Numbered from the stretch's first letter, positions 18,618 through 27,806 are shown. The stretch: DNA of 64,000 nt from Streptomyces lincolnensis (GCF_021173675.1 NZ_JAIHON010000012.1:248001-312000); one strand, 5' to 3'. Made by a program: numbers and translations. Notes: a model not told the origin generated them from the sequence alone.

Positions 18618-20189
18618 TCACGTCTGTCCCTCGCGGGCCTCATCCCCCGACCGCACTTCTCCGCGGGCCTCACCACTCGACCGCACTTCCTTGGAACAGG
18701 CGCCGCGCAGACGCATGTCGGTCTTCCCCGACGGCCGTGGCTGCGCGCCCTGGTTTCCCGACGCCCCGGGACGCACCGACCCCGGCTTCGCAGCACCCGG
18801 GCGCGTGGTGCTGCTCGCCCCGTCCCGTCGCCTACGGCGAGTACGCGTCTGTGGCCGCCCGGACGGCATCTCCGGCTGTGCCGGTTCTTCGGCTGCCGGG
18901 ACCGTCGATTCCCCGGCTTCGGAGCGGGCACGGGCCGTCCGCGCCTCGCGTTCCGCGCGCAGGCAGCGGCGGATCGATTCCGGGTCCAGTCCCTCGTTGC
19001 ATGCCTGGTGCAGAAGGCGGGCGAAGAGATAGCCGTGGTCGGCACCCAAAGCCATGGCCAGGGCTTCCCTGGCCTCAATGTCGTCACCGGTGGACCAGGC
19101 GACCCAGCCGACGAGGGTGAGCGGCGCCGCCGCGTGCTCGCCGTACGGACCGACGCAGCGGCGGGCCAGGCCACGCCACAGCCGCAGGGCCGGGCCGGCC
19201 TCCTCGCCCTCCATCCACTCGGCCGCCCGGTCACGGGTCGTGCGGTCCTGCAGACCGAGGATCAGCGTGGCCGCTTCTTCATGTCCGAGCAGCACGTCGT
19301 CGCGCAGGTCCGCCTGAAGGGCTCCGGAAACGGGTGGCGCCTCGGCGAACCGCTTCATGATCCGCTCGGCGAGTGCGACCGTCTCCTCTGCCACGGCCAC
19401 GCGGCCGGCCTCGTCGAACATCCTGGGGACCTGCGCCATGCTGGTCGTGTCCAGGGCGATCTCCTGCTCCAGCGCCGCGGCGGTCTCCCAGGGCAACAGC
19501 CGGGCCCGCAACTCGCGCAGCGTGCCGCGCACCTGAAGTCCGGCGTATGTCGCCGCGGCAGCCAGTACCGACGTGCCGGGCAGCCCCATCGGAAGCCCCT
19601 CGGCGGGACAGCATCCCTCGCTCGGGCAGCAGTACGACCAGAAGCGTCCGCCGGAAATGCACAGCGCCTCGATCACCGGCACGTCGAGCCGGCCGCACTC
19701 CGTACGCAGCAGCCCGGCCAAGCGGGCCAGCCGCTGCGTGACCTGCTGTCCCGACTCTCCCTTCGCCGGCTCCTGGCAGAGATAGGCGACCATCTGCTCG
19801 GGCTTGACGCCCCTTCGCTCGCTGCCCGTGATCAGGCCGTGCGCCAGTTGTCGGGCGGCCGACTCCCAGTCGTCCTCGTTCGTCGGAATGCCGAGTCGAG
19901 CCCGCCCTCCGAACCGTCCCCGCCCGCCCCGGTCGTGCAGGGCGACCAGGACGATGCTGTCCTCCGGGCGGTACCCGAGCAGATACGGCAGGGCGTCGGC
20001 CAGTTCGGCCGGGGTGCGCAGGGTGACCTGATGGTCGCTTCCGTGTGAGTCGTACGTGACGCACTCGACGTGCTCGCCGTCCTGGGAGCGCCCGCTGTCG
20101 GCGTCGCGATGTCCGCGTGTCCTATATCCGTCTCGTCCGCTGATGTCGTCGTTCCCGGCGGATCCAGTCATTTCGCTGTGGTTCGTCAT
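18618..20189 (-). CDS. DUF4192 domain protein
   Basis: A 523-residue protein. After a polar N-terminus (1-50) the DUF4192 domain begins (VTLRTPAELADALPYLLGYRPEDSIVLVAL near 55-85) and runs to about residue 400, with a Cys-rich loop (SYCCPSEGCCPAEG near 187-200) that could bind a metal. The C-terminal 110 residues are basic, repetitive and probably disordered, ending in two GEAR/DEAR-type repeats. DUF4192 is an actinobacterial domain of unknown function. The glycosidase-like gene lies 160 bases downstream on the same strand, so co-transcription is possible. Divergent from the RecQ gene across a 164-base spacer. Confidence 0.85.
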   Translation of the reverse strand: MTNHSEMTGSAGNDDISGRDGYRTRGHRDADSGRSQDGEHVECVTYDSHGSDHQVTLRTPAELADALPYLLGYRPEDSIVLVALHDRGGRGRFGGRARLGIPTNEDDWESAARQLAHGLITGSERRGVKPEQMVAYLCQEPAKGESGQQVTQRLARLAGLLRTECGRLDVPVIEALCISGGRFWSYCCPSEGCCPAEGLPMGLPGTSVLAAAATYAGLQVRGTLRELRARLLPWETAAALEQEIALDTTSMAQVPRMFDEAGRVAVAEETVALAERIMKRFAEAPPVSGALQADLRDDVLLGHEEAATLILGLQDRTTRDRAAEWMEGEEAGPALRLWRGLARRCVGPYGEHAAAPLTLVGWVAWSTGDDIEAREALAMALGADHGYLFARLLHQACNEGLDPESIRRCLRAEREARTARARSEAGESTVPAAEEPAQPEMPSGRPQTRTRRRRRDGASSTTRPGAAKPGSVRPGASGNQGAQPRPSGKTDMRLRGACSKEVRSSGEARGEVRSGDEAREGQT

Positions 20190-20353
20190 GCGCAGACGAT
20201 CTCGCGAATCGTGAAAGTCCGCTCGACCCTGTGGATAACTCTCATCAGGAACACATCAGTACAAGGCGGCGGAGGAGCCGACAGCCCGTTGCTCCGACCT
20301 TTTCGGGCGACCGCCCCGTCCGTCTGTCAGTGGCGTCCTGTTGTATGGGACGC

Positions 20354-22525
20354 ATGACGCACACGAGCAACGCGGAACTGCGAGCGGCGGCCGATGAGGT
20401 CCTCGCCCGGCTCGTCGGGGACGACACCGGCGCCGCCCGGCTGCGCGAGGACCAGTGGCGGGCGATCGAGGCGCTGGTCGCCGACAAGCGCCGGGCCCTG
20501 GTCGTGCAGCGCACGGGCTGGGGCAAGTCCGCGGTGTACTTCGTGGCGACCGCCCTGCTGCGCGAGCGCGGCGCGGGACCGACCGTGATCGTCTCTCCCC
20601 TGCTCGCGCTCATGCGCAACCAGGTCGAGGCGGCCGCCCGCGCCGGTATCCACGCCAGGACGATCAACTCCTCGAACACGGAGGAGTGGGACACCGTCCG
20701 GGCCGAGGTCGCCGCGAGTACGGTCGACGTCCTGCTGGTCAGCCCCGAGCGGCTCAACAACCCGGACTTCCGCGACAACGTCCTGCCGGAACTGTCCGCC
20801 GCCACCGGTCTCCTGGTCGTCGACGAGGCGCACTGCATCTCCGACTGGGGCCATGACTTCCGTCCCGACTACCGGAGGCTGCGCACCATGCTCATCGACC
20901 TCCCGTCGGGCGTCCCGGTGCTCGCCACCACCGCGACCGCCAACGCGCGGGTCACCGCGGATGTGGCCGAGCAACTGGGCACGGGGACCGACTCGGACGC
21001 GCTGGTCCTGCGCGGGCCGCTGGACCGCGAGAGCCTGAGCCTGGGCGTACTTCAACTGCCCGACGCGGCCCACCGGTTGGCGTGGCTCGCCGATCACCTG
21101 GGAGATCTGCCGGGATCCGGGATCATCTACACCCTCACCGTGGCCGCCGCCGAGGAGATCACCGCTTTCCTGCGGCAGTGCGGGCACACCGTCTCCTCGT
21201 ACACGGGAAAGACGGAGAACGCCGAGCGTCAGCAGGCCGAGGAAGCGCTGCTCGCCAACAAGGTCAAGGCGCTCGTCGCCACGTCCGCGCTCGGCATGGG
21301 GTTCGACAAGCCGGACCTGGGCTTCGTCGTCCACCTCGGCTCACCCTCCTCGCCCATCGCCTACTACCAGCAGGTCGGGCGCGCGGGACGCGGTGTGGAG
21401 CACGCGGAGGTACTGCTCCTGCCGGGTCGCGAGGACGAGGCGATCTGGTCCTACTTCGCCTCCGTGGCCTTCCCGCCCGAGGAGGCCGTCCGCCGCACCC
21501 TGGACGTCCTCGCGCGCGCGGACCGCCCGCTGTCGCTCCCCGCCCTGGAACCGCTCGTGGAGCTGAACCGCACGCGGCTGGAGATCATGCTCAAGGTCCT
21601 GGACGTGGACGGCGCCGTCCATCGCGTCAAGGGCGGCTGGATCGCCACCGGCAACCCGTGGTCGTACGACACCGAGCGCTACGCGTGGGTCGCCAAACAG
21701 CGCGCCACCGAGCAGCAGGCCATGCGCGACTACGCCACCACGACCGGCTGCCGCATGGAGTTCCTGCGACGCCAGCTGGACGACGAGGAGGCGGCTCCCT
21801 GCGGCCGCTGCGACAACTGCGCCGGTCCTCGTTTCACGGCCGACGTCTCCCCTGCGGCCCTGGACACGGCCGGCGGCTCGCTGGCCCGCGCCGGCGTCGT
21901 CGTGGAACCCCGCAAGATGTGGCCGACCGGCCTCCCGGCCGTCGGCGTCAACCTCAAGGGCCGTATCCCGCCCGGCGAACAGGCCACGCAGGGCCGGGCA
22001 CTCGGCAGGCTCTCCGACATCGGCTGGGGCAACCGGCTCCGCCCGCTGCTCGCGCCCCGGACACCGGACGGCCCGGCGCCGGACGACGTGGTCAACGCGG
22101 TCGTCACCGTGCTGGCGGACTGGGCCAAGGGGCCGGACGGCTGGGCCTCGGGCGCGCCGGACGCACCGCCGCGTCCCGCCGGAGTCGTGACCATGGCCTC
22201 ACGGACCAGGCCGCAGCTGATCCAGTCGCTCGCGTCCAGGATCTCCACGATCGGCCGTCTCCCGCTGCTGGGCTCCCTGGCGTACACGGACGACCTGGCG
22301 GATCTGCCCCTGCCCCGTTCCAACAGCGCCCAACGCCTCCGCGCCCTGAACGGAGCCATCACCGTCCCACCCGCGCTACAGGCCGCTCTCGAGGCCGCGA
22401 ACGGCCCGGTGCTGCTCGTCGACGACATGACCGAGACCGGCTGGACCCTCGCCGTGGCCGCCCGGCTCCTTCTGCGCTCCGGCGCACAGGGGGTGTTGCC
22501 GCTGGTCCTCGCGGTTCGGGGATGA
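20354..22525 (+). CDS. RecQ-family DNA helicase with C-terminal ComF-like phosphoribosyltransferase domain
   Basis: Encodes 723 residues from the ATG at 20354, preceded by GGGA at 6 bases; an in-frame ATG at 20345 lacks a site. RecQ motifs: 0 (LREDQWRAIEAL), I (VQRTGWGKS, 52-59), II (LLVVDEAHCISDWGHDFRP, DEAH at 157-160), motif III (ATTATA), motif V/VI region with QQVGRAGRG near 340. A zinc-binding region follows with APCGRCDNCAG near 482. From about 600 on it resembles a ComF-type PRTase: NSAQRLRALNGA and the PRPP-loop-like LLVDDMTETGWTL (687-699). RecQ unwinds DNA 3' to 5' in repair; the role of the added domain is unknown. Confidence 0.88.
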   Translation: MTHTSNAELRAAADEVLARLVGDDTGAARLREDQWRAIEALVADKRRALVVQRTGWGKSAVYFVATALLRERGAGPTVIVSPLLALMRNQVEAAARAGIHARTINSSNTEEWDTVRAEVAASTVDVLLVSPERLNNPDFRDNVLPELSAATGLLVVDEAHCISDWGHDFRPDYRRLRTMLIDLPSGVPVLATTATANARVTADVAEQLGTGTDSDALVLRGPLDRESLSLGVLQLPDAAHRLAWLADHLGDLPGSGIIYTLTVAAAEEITAFLRQCGHTVSSYTGKTENAERQQAEEALLANKVKALVATSALGMGFDKPDLGFVVHLGSPSSPIAYYQQVGRAGRGVEHAEVLLLPGREDEAIWSYFASVAFPPEEAVRRTLDVLARADRPLSLPALEPLVELNRTRLEIMLKVLDVDGAVHRVKGGWIATGNPWSYDTERYAWVAKQRATEQQAMRDYATTTGCRMEFLRRQLDDEEAAPCGRCDNCAGPRFTADVSPAALDTAGGSLARAGVVVEPRKMWPTGLPAVGVNLKGRIPPGEQATQGRALGRLSDIGWGNRLRPLLAPRTPDGPAPDDVVNAVVTVLADWAKGPDGWASGAPDAPPRPAGVVTMASRTRPQLIQSLASRISTIGRLPLLGSLAYTDDLADLPLPRSNSAQRLRALNGAITVPPALQAALEAANGPVLLVDDMTETGWTLAVAARLLLRSGAQGVLPLVLAVRG

Positions 22526-22805
22526 GCCGGCAACACGCGAGAACAACCCCGGTCTGCGCACGAACGTGCCGCGCTCGAACGTCCCATGCGTCACATGTCG
22601 ACCCGCCGGGTAGGGATATAAGCAGCAAACCGGCCAATAAGGCCCGCTGGGCCCAATTGCTCGTTGCCGCAACCAAGTTCGACAGGAAGAATTGGGGTCC
22701 GCTCCCCGCACGGCTCGCCTGTGGTCCGGTAGGGCTTTGCTGCGGTGCGCGCTCCCCCGAACCAGACCCCGCCCGCAGTGTGGGCGCGTAGCCGAAGGGA
22801 GGACC

Positions 22806-23441
22806 GTGACCTTCGGATTCGCTCCGTCCTCCGCGGCGTCGACGTCGTCATCCACCGACCTCTCCGCCGCATCCGCCAACCCTCTGACCCGTATGCTCGA
22901 ACCCGCGGAGTGGGCCGCCGCCGGAATTCCTCTGCTGCGCAACCCTCGCGAGGTCGTCAGCGGGCTGCACACCCGCCATCGCCCCAAGCCCGCGACCGCC
23001 ATCGTCGCGGTCCTCGACCCGGACGAGCGGCTGCGGGCGAGTGCGTCGTTCACCCGCCGCCCGGCTCCGGCCGATGGCTGGATGTTCCGCAATGTGCTGC
23101 TCGCCCAACTGCGCCGGGTGATCCCGCACGATCTGCGGCGCCGGACACCGGTGCGCACCGCCGTGCTGCTCTACTGCCGTGACGGGGACGCGCGTTGGAC
23201 CGAGGAGGACGGTGCGTGGATGTGGGGGCTGCGTGACGCCTGCACTCTGCATGGACTGCGCTGCGGGGCCTACATCACCCTGACCCGCGACGGCTGGCAG
23301 GTCCTCGGCGAGGGCCGCGGCGGCCGTCGGCCCAACACGGACTCCACGCCGGAACCCTTCGGCCTGTCCGAGGCGCCACCGCCACTGCCACGCACCGGGG
23401 GCGCCGCCTCGGAGGTTCTGCGCCGCGCCGCGGCCCGCTGA
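22806..23441 (+). CDS. Conserved hypothetical protein, possible degenerate RadC/JAB fold
   Basis: Encodes 211 residues from GTG 22806, with GGAGGA immediately upstream. I do not recognise a named family. The order of elements resembles the RadC/JAB domain: LLRNPREVV, an IVAVLDPDERLRA strand, RNVLLAQLRRVIP helix, AVLLYCRDGDARWTEED and GLRDACTLHGLRCGAYITL. Where RadC has the metal motif HNHPSGD..PS..D, this protein has YCRDGDARWTEED, so the metal ligands are lost. Termini are low-complexity. It lies 280 bases downstream of the RecQ gene on the same strand. A structural or DNA-binding role is inference only. Confidence 0.65.
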   Translation: MTFGFAPSSAASTSSSTDLSAASANPLTRMLEPAEWAAAGIPLLRNPREVVSGLHTRHRPKPATAIVAVLDPDERLRASASFTRRPAPADGWMFRNVLLAQLRRVIPHDLRRRTPVRTAVLLYCRDGDARWTEEDGAWMWGLRDACTLHGLRCGAYITLTRDGWQVLGEGRGGRRPNTDSTPEPFGLSEAPPPLPRTGGAASEVLRRAAAR

Positions 23442-23646
23442 CTCGAAGCGGCGTTACGCCCTGAGGCCGCTCGGAGCCACGGGGACGCCAGTCAGCTCTT
23501 CCAGGTCACGGACGAAAGGCCCCGCCCGTACGGAGAGGACAGCCAGGTCGGGCGAACCCACGCAGGCCGAAGTGCCCGCCGTACAGGTGCCGCCGTGACG
23601 GCACCCTCGTCGCCCCCAGGCGTCCCCCGGACGGACCGGATACGGG

Positions 23647-24288
23647 TCAGACGCCCGCGCCCAGGACTGCGTTGATCTGCTGCGGATCACCGCAGACGAT
23701 CAGCAGCGCGCCGGCCCGGGCGTGAGCCAACGGCAGGGCGTCGGCGGCAGCCGTGGCGGGGCCGCCGTTGACGGCGACCACGACCACCGGGCGGGACGCG
23801 GCACGGGAGGCCACAGCGACATCCGCGTAGAAGACGTCGTCGCCCGAGTCGTGCTGCGCCCAGTAGGAGGCTTCTCCGAAGGACAGTTCGTGGGCCGCCC
23901 ACGGATGCTGCTCGCCGGTGGTGATCACCAGCACGTCACCGGGAGCACGCCCCGAGTCCAACAGCAGGTCGACGGCTTCTTCGGCAGCATCGAGCGCGCC
24001 CTCGGCCGAGGCCGGGATCAGCTGGATCTGCGGGATCGCGGTAGCCGGAGCGGCCGCGACAGGGGCGGCAGGAACCGACGGACCGGGCGTGGCCACCGCC
24101 ACGTCGTGCGGCGTACGTTGCACCGGCGGCGCGGGCCGCAGCGGGCCGGGACGACCGGGGCGCGGGTGAGCCGCGGGGCGGGGGCCGGGTACAGGGCGGG
24201 GGGTCGGCGCGGTACGGCCGGTGGCCGGAGTGGCGCGGGGACCCTGGGCACTCTCGTGAATCTGAGGCTCCTCGGGAATGAGAGGCAT
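23647..24288 (-). CDS. Hypothetical protein resembling an isolated helicase C-terminal domain
   Basis: Encodes 213 residues from the ATG at 24288. Residues 1-95 are Pro/Ala/Arg-rich and probably disordered. Residues 115-213 (GDVLVITTGEQHPWAAHELSFG, DDVFYADVAVASRAASRPVV, LPLAHARAGALLIVCGDPQQI) resemble the last domain of UvrD/Rep-type superfamily I helicases, where the LSRARDLLVVCGDP region is motif VI. Here the motif reads LAHARAGALLIVCGDP and no Walker A exists, so it cannot be an ATPase alone. It is encoded 68 bases downstream of rnhB on the same strand and may be co-transcribed with it. Function unknown. Confidence 0.7.
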   Translation of the reverse strand: MPLIPEEPQIHESAQGPRATPATGRTAPTPRPVPGPRPAAHPRPGRPGPLRPAPPVQRTPHDVAVATPGPSVPAAPVAAAPATAIPQIQLIPASAEGALDAAEEAVDLLLDSGRAPGDVLVITTGEQHPWAAHELSFGEASYWAQHDSGDDVFYADVAVASRAASRPVVVVAVNGGPATAAADALPLAHARAGALLIVCGDPQQINAVLGAGV

Positions 24289-24356
24289 GAGTTGATATTT
24301 ATCAAACGTTGGTGCGGCTCGCGTGAGCGGGTGGCACATGAGTGCGAGCGGAATCG

Positions 24357-25058
24357 TCAGAAGTCGAAGCCGAGCTGCCCCTCGATCTCCGGAACGTTTC
24401 CGTCCGCCCAGCTGCGGGCCTTCTTGAGGTGCCGCCACTGGGGCAGCGCATCAAGGTACGCCCACGACAAGCGGTGGAACGGGGTGGGGCCCCGCTCCTC
24501 CAGTGCGGCCTTGTGCGAGGGCGACGGATACCCGGCGTTGGCCGCGAAGTCGAAGTCTGCATGGTCGATACCCAGTTCGGCCATCATTTTGTCGCGCTGA
24601 ACCTTGGCGATCACGGAGGCCGCCGCCACGGCGACGCACGACCGGTCGCCCTTGATCACGGTGCGGACCTTCCAGGGCGTCCCGAGGTAGTCGTGCTTCC
24701 CGTCGAGGATCACCGCGTCGGGGCGGACCGGCAGGGCTTCCAGGGCTCGCACGGCCGCCGTGCGCAGAGCGGCCGTCATGCCCATCGTGTCGATCTCCTC
24801 GGGCGAGGCGTGCCCGAGGGCGAACGACGTCACCCAACCTTGGAGTATCGCGGCGAGTTCCGTGCGTCGCTTCACGGTGAGCAGTTTGGAGTCGGTGAGA
24901 CCGTCGGGAGGCCGACGCAGTCCGGTGATCGCCGCGCAGACGGTGACGGGACCGGCCCAAGCGCCGCGCCCGACCTCGTCGACACCGGCAATGATCTTCG
25001 CTCCGGTCGTGGCGCGGAGGGAGCGCTCGACGGTGTGAGTAGGCGGTTCGTACGGCAT
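24357..25058 (-). CDS. rnhB: Ribonuclease HII
   Basis: A 233-residue enzyme that removes ribonucleotides from DNA and RNA primers. The four acidic catalytic residues are visible: Asp27 and Glu28 in AGVDEVGRG, Asp119 in VILDGKHD, and Asp156 in IAKVQRDKMM. The DSKLL motif near 56-60 and SPSHKAAL near 187 are also typical. Length fits bacterial RNase HII. The proximity to a RecQ helicase and two possible repair-domain relics suggests a genome-maintenance neighbourhood. Confidence 0.96.
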   Translation of the reverse strand: MPYEPPTHTVERSLRATTGAKIIAGVDEVGRGAWAGPVTVCAAITGLRRPPDGLTDSKLLTVKRRTELAAILQGWVTSFALGHASPEEIDTMGMTAALRTAAVRALEALPVRPDAVILDGKHDYLGTPWKVRTVIKGDRSCVAVAAASVIAKVQRDKMMAELGIDHADFDFAANAGYPSPSHKAALEERGPTPFHRLSWAYLDALPQWRHLKKARSWADGNVPEIEGQLGFDF

Positions 25059-25140
25059 GGCGCCCTTAGCCTACGCCGCCCGGATCATCGTCCGACACCC
25101 TGGTTTCCCGAACGGCTTCACCGGCACCGCACGCCTCGGT

Positions 25141-25764
25141 TCAGCCGACGGTCGACCGCAGCAGCGGAACCATCAACCGGTCGATCATCTCTTCGATGTC
25201 CCGATCGCTCCATTCGCTTGCGTACACCTTGGAGCGGTACATCATCATCGCCGGAATGGCGTCGAAGACGTAGCTGTTCGCCGCGTCGGATCGCACCTCC
25301 GCTCGCTCTATTCCGCGGGTGACGATCTCGCGGATCAGTCCGATGGCCGGCTCCACGACCCCTTCGAAGATCACACCATGGAAGCGCTCCGCCTGGACTG
25401 GGTCACATTCGTGAATGACCGCCCGAAGCGCGAATCCCGGTCGCGAGAACATCGCCTCCCGGGCCCTCCGGCACAGTTCCAGCAGGTCTTCGCGCACGCT
25501 GCCCAGATCGGGCGCCTCCTCCAGCCGCGGCAGTCCGGCCTGGAGCGCGTCCGCGACCAGGTCCTCCTTGGACGGCCAGCGCCGATACACCGCGGCCTTG
25601 CCGGTCTGGGCGCCTGCCGCGACACCCTCCATCGTGAGACCTTTCCAGCCGACCGTCCCGAGTTGGTCCAGCGCGGCCTCGAGGATCGCGCGTTCGAGTA
25701 CGGCGCCACGCCGGCGTGAGGCGGCCGCCTGGGCGGGGGCGGCCGTCCAGCGCGAGGTAACCAT
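25141..25764 (-). CDS. TetR-family repressor of the adjacent efflux pump
   Basis: A 207-residue TetR protein. The N-terminal HTH covers about residues 22-68 (RGAVLERAILEAALDQLGTVGWKG, MEGVAAGAQTGKAAVYRRWPSKEDLV). The C-terminal domain (70-207) is the variable ligand-binding half with the FALRAVIHECDP segment and is likely of the TetR_C_11/16 type. It is divergent from an MFS exporter gene; the spacer holds two 20-base palindromes that are its probable operators. It should repress both itself and the pump until a ligand binds. Confidence 0.92.
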   Translation of the reverse strand: MVTSRWTAAPAQAAASRRRGAVLERAILEAALDQLGTVGWKGLTMEGVAAGAQTGKAAVYRRWPSKEDLVADALQAGLPRLEEAPDLGSVREDLLELCRRAREAMFSRPGFALRAVIHECDPVQAERFHGVIFEGVVEPAIGLIREIVTRGIERAEVRSDAANSYVFDAIPAMMMYRSKVYASEWSDRDIEEMIDRLMVPLLRSTVG

Positions 25765-25857
25765 CTGAGCGTCTCCAGCAAGCAGGGAAGCGGGGATTCC
25801 GGGGATGGGGGGCGCTGCGCGACAGCAAGGGGGGACGTGTCACGCGACGACAACACA

Positions 25858-25877
25858 AGTGAACGCTTGCGTTCACT
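25858..25877. promoter_or_regulatory. TetR operator 1
   Basis: AGTGAACGCTTGCGTTCACT, a 20-base near-perfect palindrome with AGTGAACGC arms. It lies 94 bases upstream of the TetR start and 72 bases upstream of the MFS start. Confidence 0.85.
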
Positions 25878-25905
25878 AGCAGATACTCACTACCGTTGAC
25901 GCGCC

Positions 25906-25925
25906 AGTGAACGCGACCGTTCACT
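25906..25925. promoter_or_regulatory. TetR operator 2
   Basis: AGTGAACGCGACCGTTCACT, with the same AGTGAACG arms as operator 1 and a slightly different centre. Its centre is 48 bases from the first, and it lies just ahead of the MFS ribosome binding site, so binding should block the pump transcript. Confidence 0.85.
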
Positions 25926-25948
25926 AAAGCTGTTGTGGGGGACCCATA

Positions 25949-27496
25949 GTGACAACCTCTCAGTTGATCCCGGACCAGAAACCAGGTGCGGCCCGCCGGC
26001 AGGGACATCCCGGCATCGCGCTCACCGTCATCGCGGCCTGCCAACTCATGGTGGTACTCGACGCGACGATTGTGAACATCGCACTCCCGCACATTCAAGA
26101 CGCGCTCAAGTTCAGCACCACCGACCTCACCTGGGTCGTCAGCTCCTACACACTCACCTTCGGAGGGCTGCTCCTGCTCGGCGGCAGGGCCGGCGACATC
26201 CTCGGCCGACGCCGGGTCTTCATGGCCGGCATCCTGCTGTTCACCTTCGCCTCGCTGCTCGGCGGAGTGGCCCAGGAACCCTGGCAGTTGCTGGCCGCCC
26301 GGGTCCTCCAGGGCGTGGGAGGTGCCATCGCGTCGCCGACATCGCTGGCCCTCATCACCACCACGTTCCCCGAGGGGCCCGAACGGAACCGGGCCTTCGG
26401 TGTCTTCGCCGCGGTCTCCGCAGGTGGCGGTGCCATCGGACTGCTCGCGGGCGGCATGCTCACCGAGTGGCTCGACTGGCGATGGGTGCTCTTCGTCAAC
26501 GTGCCGATCGGTGTCCTGATCGCCGTGCTCACACCGCTGTACATCAACGAGTCCGAACGGCACTCGGCCCGCTTCGACATCGCCGGAGCACTGACGTCGA
26601 CGGCGGGTATGGCCTCCCTCGTCTACGGCTTCATCCGTGCCGCGGACGAAGGATGGCGTGACAGCCTGACCATCGGCTCCTTCGGTGCCGCCGTGGTCCT
26701 GCTGGCGGCCTTCGCGCTCATCGAGTCCCGCGCCAAGGAACCGATCACGCCTCTCCGGATGTTCGCCGACCGCAACCGCTCCGGCACGTACGTGATCATG
26801 CTGAGCCTCGCCGCGGCGATGTTCGGCATGTTCTTCTACATCGTGCTCTTCGTGCAGAACGTGCTGGGGTACACCCCGATCGAGGCCGGTCTCGCGTTCC
26901 TGCCGGTGACGGTGGTGATCGCGCTGGGGGCCGGTCTGTCCCAGCGGTTCCTGCCCGTGCTCGGGCCCAAGCCGTTCATGCTCGTGGGCTCGGCGCTCGC
27001 GATGATCGGCCTCGCCTGGCAGAGCCTGATCAGCTCCGACAGCTCCTACGCGGGCGGAGTCCTCGGTCCGATGCTGGTGTTCGGCTTCGGCATGGGTCTG
27101 AACTTCGTGACGCTGACGCTCACCGCCGTCTCCGGGGTGGCCCAGCACGAGGCCGGTGCGGCGTCCGGTCTGCTCAACACCACACAGCAGGTGGGCGGTT
27201 CGCTCGGCCTTTCCATCCTGACGACGGTGTTCGGCACGGCCAGCAGGGACGAGGCGGAGAAACAGGTGCCGCAGTTCCTCGCCGACGGATCGGCGGAGCA
27301 GAAGGCGGAGTTCGCCAAGACACAGCAGTTGCCCGCTCCGTGGGGGCACGAGGTCCTCGCCCAAGGCATCTCGACGGGGTTCGTCGCGGCCGCGGCGATG
27401 GCCGTACTCGCCCTGGTGACGGCCTGGTTGGTGATCAGGGTCCGCAAGAGCGACCTGGAGGCTCTCGCCGGCACGGCGGGACCGGGCCTGGGCTGA
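25949..27496 (+). CDS. MFS drug exporter, DHA2 (EmrB/QacA) type
   Basis: A 515-residue membrane protein starting at GTG 25949 behind a GTGGGGG site. It has about 14 hydrophobic segments. Motif A-like GGRAGDILGRRRVF follows helix 2; the DHA2-typical VVLDATIVNIALPHIQ is in helix 1; motif C-like region ARVLQGVGGAIASPTSLALI follows. A loop at 430-460 separates the last helices. DHA2 proteins use proton motive force to expel hydrophobic cations and antibiotics. The divergent TetR gene and paired operators indicate substrate-inducible expression. Actual substrate unknown. Confidence 0.93.
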   Translation: MTTSQLIPDQKPGAARRQGHPGIALTVIAACQLMVVLDATIVNIALPHIQDALKFSTTDLTWVVSSYTLTFGGLLLLGGRAGDILGRRRVFMAGILLFTFASLLGGVAQEPWQLLAARVLQGVGGAIASPTSLALITTTFPEGPERNRAFGVFAAVSAGGGAIGLLAGGMLTEWLDWRWVLFVNVPIGVLIAVLTPLYINESERHSARFDIAGALTSTAGMASLVYGFIRAADEGWRDSLTIGSFGAAVVLLAAFALIESRAKEPITPLRMFADRNRSGTYVIMLSLAAAMFGMFFYIVLFVQNVLGYTPIEAGLAFLPVTVVIALGAGLSQRFLPVLGPKPFMLVGSALAMIGLAWQSLISSDSSYAGGVLGPMLVFGFGMGLNFVTLTLTAVSGVAQHEAGAASGLLNTTQQVGGSLGLSILTTVFGTASRDEAEKQVPQFLADGSAEQKAEFAKTQQLPAPWGHEVLAQGISTGFVAAAAMAVLALVTAWLVIRVRKSDLEALAGTAGPGLG

Positions 27497-27525
27497 TCCG
27501 CCCCCGTACAGAGAACACAGCCGTG

Positions 27526-27578
27526 GATGGCCGGACCGCGCCCGGGCGAACCCCGATGAGGGCGCCGGTCCGGCCATC
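27526..27578 (+). terminator. Hairpin terminator after the MFS gene
   Basis: A 13-bp stem (GATGGCCGGACCG and complement), extended inward by CGCCC/GGGCG with one bulge, 29 bases after the MFS stop. The remaining bases of the 310-base spacer to 27806 show no gene. Confidence 0.75.
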
Positions 27579-27806
27579 GACCCTGCGCACACCGCGAACG
27601 GCACGGCAGGGACAGCCGATACAGCCGACAGGATCAGCAGATCCCTCACCACCCGCATGCCCGCCTCCAGCCGCTCTCTCGTGTCACTGGCCCGTGCGAG
27701 CCCACGCATCACACATCAGTTGTCAGAGGAACGCCCGGGCGGTCACACAGAGTTCCCACCACATACGGAGAGTTCTCAAAAGTCGCCGCGGCTTTCCCAG
27801 GCCCAA

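Noticed and set aside
22560..22800. Possible LexA box near the RadC-like gene (CGAACGT repeats)
   Set aside because: CGAACGTG and CGAACGTC lack the GTTYG half at the required distance.
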